Positions 61,838-64,000 of a DNA stretch of 64,000 nucleotides are shown here, piece by piece. Every line of letters starts with the position of its first letter. Position 1 is the first letter of the stretch. Under the pieces are notes generated by a model. The model searched no databases. It saw only the letters and a list, made by a program, of their open reading frames with translations, and had not been told where the DNA came from. Origin of the DNA: Frondihabitans sp. Leaf304 (GTDB taxonomy: Bacteria; Actinomycetota; Actinomycetes; Actinomycetales; Microbacteriaceae); the NCBI RefSeq assembly GCF_001423105.1, contig NZ_LMNV01000005.1, forward strand, positions 67,422 through 131,421. Direction: 5' to 3'. The position numbers and the translations under genes were made by a program.

Positions 61838-62803
61838 GTGACAGCACTCCGAATCGGCACGAGAGGGTCGGCGCTGGCCCTCGCTCAGTCGACCCTGATC
61901 AAAGACCGACTGGCCCAGGTCACGGGCCGCGATGTCGAACTGGTCACCGTCACGAGCGAGGGCGACACCTCGAAGGCCTCCCTGGCGACCCTCGGTGGCA
62001 CCGGCGTGTTCGCCAGCGCCCTTCGAGAAGCGCTCCTCGCCGACGAGTGCGACCTGCTCGTGCACTCGCTGAAAGACCTTCCCACCGCGCTGTACCCGGG
62101 GCTGATTCTCGGCGCCATCCCGAAACGCGTGGATGCGCGCGACGCCCTCTGCGCGCGCGACGGCCTCACCTTCGACGCACTTCCTGCCGGTGCCCGCGTC
62201 GGCACCGGGTCGCCGCGCCGAGTCGCCCAGATCCGCTCCCGGCGCTCCGACCTCGAGGTCGTCGACATCCGCGGCAACGTCGACTCGCGGCTCTCCCGAG
62301 TCGGCGACGACCTCGACGCCGTGCTCCTGTCGGCCGCCGGTCTCTCGCGCCTGGGGCTGCTCGACGTCGCCACCGAACTGATGCCTCTCGGCTTCTGGCC
62401 GAGCGCGCCGGGCCAGGGCGCGCTGGCGCTCGAAGTCCGCGAGGGCGAAAAGGCCGCCGATCTCACAGCCGGGCTCCGCGCCATCGACCACCGCGAGACG
62501 CGTCTGATCGTCACCGCCGAACGCGAAGTGCTCGCCGGCCTCGAAGCGGGGTGCGCGGCGCCGATCGGCGCTTCGGCCGTGATCGACGCGGGCCTCCTGC
62601 TGCTGAGCGCGAGCGTCTACCGGCCCGACGGCACGGAGCGTCTCACTGCCTCGCACGGAGTCACGCTCGAGCCAGGCACCCTCGCGGCGCAGCTCGCCGA
62701 GGTGCACGACGTCTCGTCGCGGGTCGTCGACGAACTGCTTGAGAACGGCGCCGCCGACCTCGTGCCGCGCGGAAGTGTGACCGACCAGGGCGGCTCGGCA
62801 TGA
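61838..62803 (+). CDS. hemC: Porphobilinogen deaminase (hydroxymethylbilane synthase)
   Basis: A 321-aa enzyme that joins four porphobilinogens into hydroxymethylbilane. It begins VTALRIGTRGSALALAQ. The catalytic aspartate region is LLVHSLKDLPT (about residues 72-82), VGTGSPRRVAQIR binds substrate carboxylates, and the dipyrromethane cofactor cysteine lies in LAGLEAGCAAPIGA (about 240). The GTG start lies seven bases after hemH, and the stop overlaps hemD by four bases. Confidence 0.96.
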   Translation: MTALRIGTRGSALALAQSTLIKDRLAQVTGRDVELVTVTSEGDTSKASLATLGGTGVFASALREALLADECDLLVHSLKDLPTALYPGLILGAIPKRVDARDALCARDGLTFDALPAGARVGTGSPRRVAQIRSRRSDLEVVDIRGNVDSRLSRVGDDLDAVLLSAAGLSRLGLLDVATELMPLGFWPSAPGQGALALEVREGEKAADLTAGLRAIDHRETRLIVTAEREVLAGLEAGCAAPIGASAVIDAGLLLLSASVYRPDGTERLTASHGVTLEPGTLAAQLAEVHDVSSRVVDELLENGAADLVPRGSVTDQGGSA

Positions 62804-63624
62804 CCGACACCCGCGCCAGCGACAAGCCGCTTCGCGGCGTCCGGGTGCTGGTGCCCCGCGGAGGCAAGTGGGGTGACAACGTCTCGGCCATCCTGCGCTC
62901 GTACGGCGCGAGTCCCGTGATCGCACCACTCATCAACTTCGCCCCGACAGCCGACCAGCACGAACTCATGATCGCGCTGCTCCGGCTGGAGGCCGGCGAA
63001 TACGACTGGCTGGTGGTGACGAGCGCCACGACGGTCGACGTCCTGATCGGCAACAGCATCCGCCCGGCGCCCACGACCAAGGTGGCGGCGGTCGGCGAGA
63101 CCACGGCGGCCGCGCTGACGCTGGCCGGGATCCGGGTCGACTTCGTGCCCGAGAACGACAACTCCGCGCGCGGGCTCGTCAAGGAGTGGCCGACCGACCA
63201 GATCGTCGGCCGGGTGCTGGTGCCGCAGTCCGAGATCGCCGAGCCCCGTCTCGTCGAAGGTCTCGCCGCGCGGGGCCTCGACGCCGAGTTCGTCGCCGCC
63301 TACCGCACGGTCGGTGTCTCGATCGACGCGAGCGTCAAGGCCGAGGTCGCCGACGGTTCCATCCGGGTCATCCTCGTGACGTCGGGCAGCGTCGCCCGCC
63401 AGATCGCCGAGCAGCTCGCCCCCCTCCCGAGCGACGTGCTCGTCGCGTGCATCGGCCCGCGCACCGCATTCGACGCGCGCGCCGCCGGGCTCCCCGTCCA
63501 CGTCATCGCCGAGACCCGCTCCGCGCCGGCGCTCGTCGAGGCCGTCGTCGACAACGCTCTGGCCGGCTGGCCCGAGCACACCGATCAGGTGACCCCCGGG
63601 TCGCCGAATTCCGAAAGCATCTGA
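62800..63624 (+). CDS. hemD: Uroporphyrinogen-III synthase
   Basis: A 274-aa enzyme that cyclises hydroxymethylbilane and inverts ring D. The two-domain plan of the family is visible: VRVLVPRGGKWGDNVSAILRSYGA and PLINFAPT in the first half, WLVVTSATTVDVL, and VILVTSGSVARQIAEQL with ACIGPRTAFDARAAGL in the second. Sequence conservation is always low in HemD; position between hemC and hemB supports the call. ATGA overlap with hemC, TGATG overlap with hemB. Confidence 0.93.
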   Translation: MTDTRASDKPLRGVRVLVPRGGKWGDNVSAILRSYGASPVIAPLINFAPTADQHELMIALLRLEAGEYDWLVVTSATTVDVLIGNSIRPAPTTKVAAVGETTAAALTLAGIRVDFVPENDNSARGLVKEWPTDQIVGRVLVPQSEIAEPRLVEGLAARGLDAEFVAAYRTVGVSIDASVKAEVADGSIRVILVTSGSVARQIAEQLAPLPSDVLVACIGPRTAFDARAAGLPVHVIAETRSAPALVEAVVDNALAGWPEHTDQVTPGSPNSESI

Positions 63625-64000
63625 TGTCGCAGTTCCCACTGGTCCGAGGCCGCCGCCTCCGGGCCACCCCCGCCCTTCGCCGCCTGGTCGCCGAGACCCG
63701 CCTGCACCCCGCCGACCTGATCCTGCCGATGTTCGTCCGCGAGGGCATCACCGAAGACGCGCCGATCACCTCCATGCCGGGCGTCGCGCATCACTCGCTC
63801 GACACGCTCAAGCCGGCCCTGCAGCGCGCCGCTGAGGCGGGCATCGGCGGCGTCATGCTGTTCGGGGTGCCTCTCGACGAGAAGAAAGACGCCCAGGGCT
63901 CGGGTGCCACCGACCCCGACGGGATCCTGAACGTCGCCACCCGCATCGCCGCCGCCGAGGTGGGCGACTCGCTCGTCGTCCAGTCCGACCTGTGCCTCGA
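63624..64000 (+). CDS. hemB: Delta-aminolevulinic acid dehydratase, N-terminal part (cut by window end)
   Basis: The first 125 codons of porphobilinogen synthase, which condenses two 5-aminolevulinate molecules. It reads MSQFPLVRGRRLRATPALRRLVAET, then LILPMFVREG and ITSMPGVAHHSLD, followed by GIGGVMLFGVPLDEKKDAQGSGA and DSLVVQSDLCL. All fit HemB closely. The active-site lysines and metal ligands lie beyond the window. The ATG overlaps the hemD stop by one base. Confidence 0.96.
   Translation, partial: MSQFPLVRGRRLRATPALRRLVAETRLHPADLILPMFVREGITEDAPITSMPGVAHHSLDTLKPALQRAAEAGIGGVMLFGVPLDEKKDAQGSGATDPDGILNVATRIAAAEVGDSLVVQSDLCL

Overview
The window is chromosomal DNA of a high-GC actinobacterium. 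The best fit is the family Microbacteriaceae (Micrococcales). This rests on the gyrA-linked DUF3566 protein with tRNA-Ile and tRNA-Ala, CrgA, a class E sortase, the FHA/PstP/RodA/PbpA/Pkn operon, NucS in place of MutSL, and a coproporphyrin-type heme cluster with HemQ. The genus cannot be fixed from sequence reading alone. No prophage, plasmid, insertion sequence or CRISPR array was seen.

Region 1 (1-12.5 kb) is the replication origin. Leftward of dnaA on the minus strand lie rpmH, rnpA, yidD, yidC, a Jag-like RNA-binding protein, rsmG, parA, parB and an acetyltransferase, with three parS sites interspersed. Rightward lie dnaA, an oriC-like spacer with DnaA boxes, dnaN, gnd, recF and a DciA-like gene. 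gyrB, gyrA and a DUF3566 membrane protein follow, then tRNA-Ile and tRNA-Ala.

Region 2 (18.5-32.3 kb) is the envelope and division block. It holds a Lys-rich membrane protein at the CwsA position, a cyclophilin, a rhomboid-like protein lacking catalytic histidines, crgA, a class E sortase, a 53-aa membrane protein and trpG/pabA. On the minus strand is the translationally coupled operon fhaA-fhaB-pstP-rodA-pbpA-pknA-pknB, which joins Ser/Thr phosphorylation to septal and elongation peptidoglycan synthesis. A tRNA-Leu closes the block.

Region 3 (32.3-52.9 kb) is accessory. It includes a glycosyltransferase, a DsbA-like protein, a convergent pair of zinc-finger nucleases (PD-(D/E)XK-like and GIY-YIG), an SRAP protein, NucS, transporters (two MFS, MATE, NCS2), a LacI/MFS pair with twin operators, an M13 peptidase followed by a class A beta-lactamase-fold protein lacking all catalytic motifs, a Nudix hydrolase and a GntR-like regulator.

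Region 4 (52.9-64 kb) is heme synthesis: hemA on the minus strand, then hemE, hemY/cgoX, three small membrane proteins, hemQ/chdC, hemH/cpfC, hemC, hemD and hemB (cut by the window end). HemQ marks the coproporphyrin-dependent route.

The least explained structure is repetitive. An 84-85 bp palindromic element occurs three times (dnaA-dnaN spacer, upstream of nucS, upstream of the MATE gene). A second, smaller hairpin family occurs twice. Together they suggest REP- or MITE-like elements with no transposase in the window.
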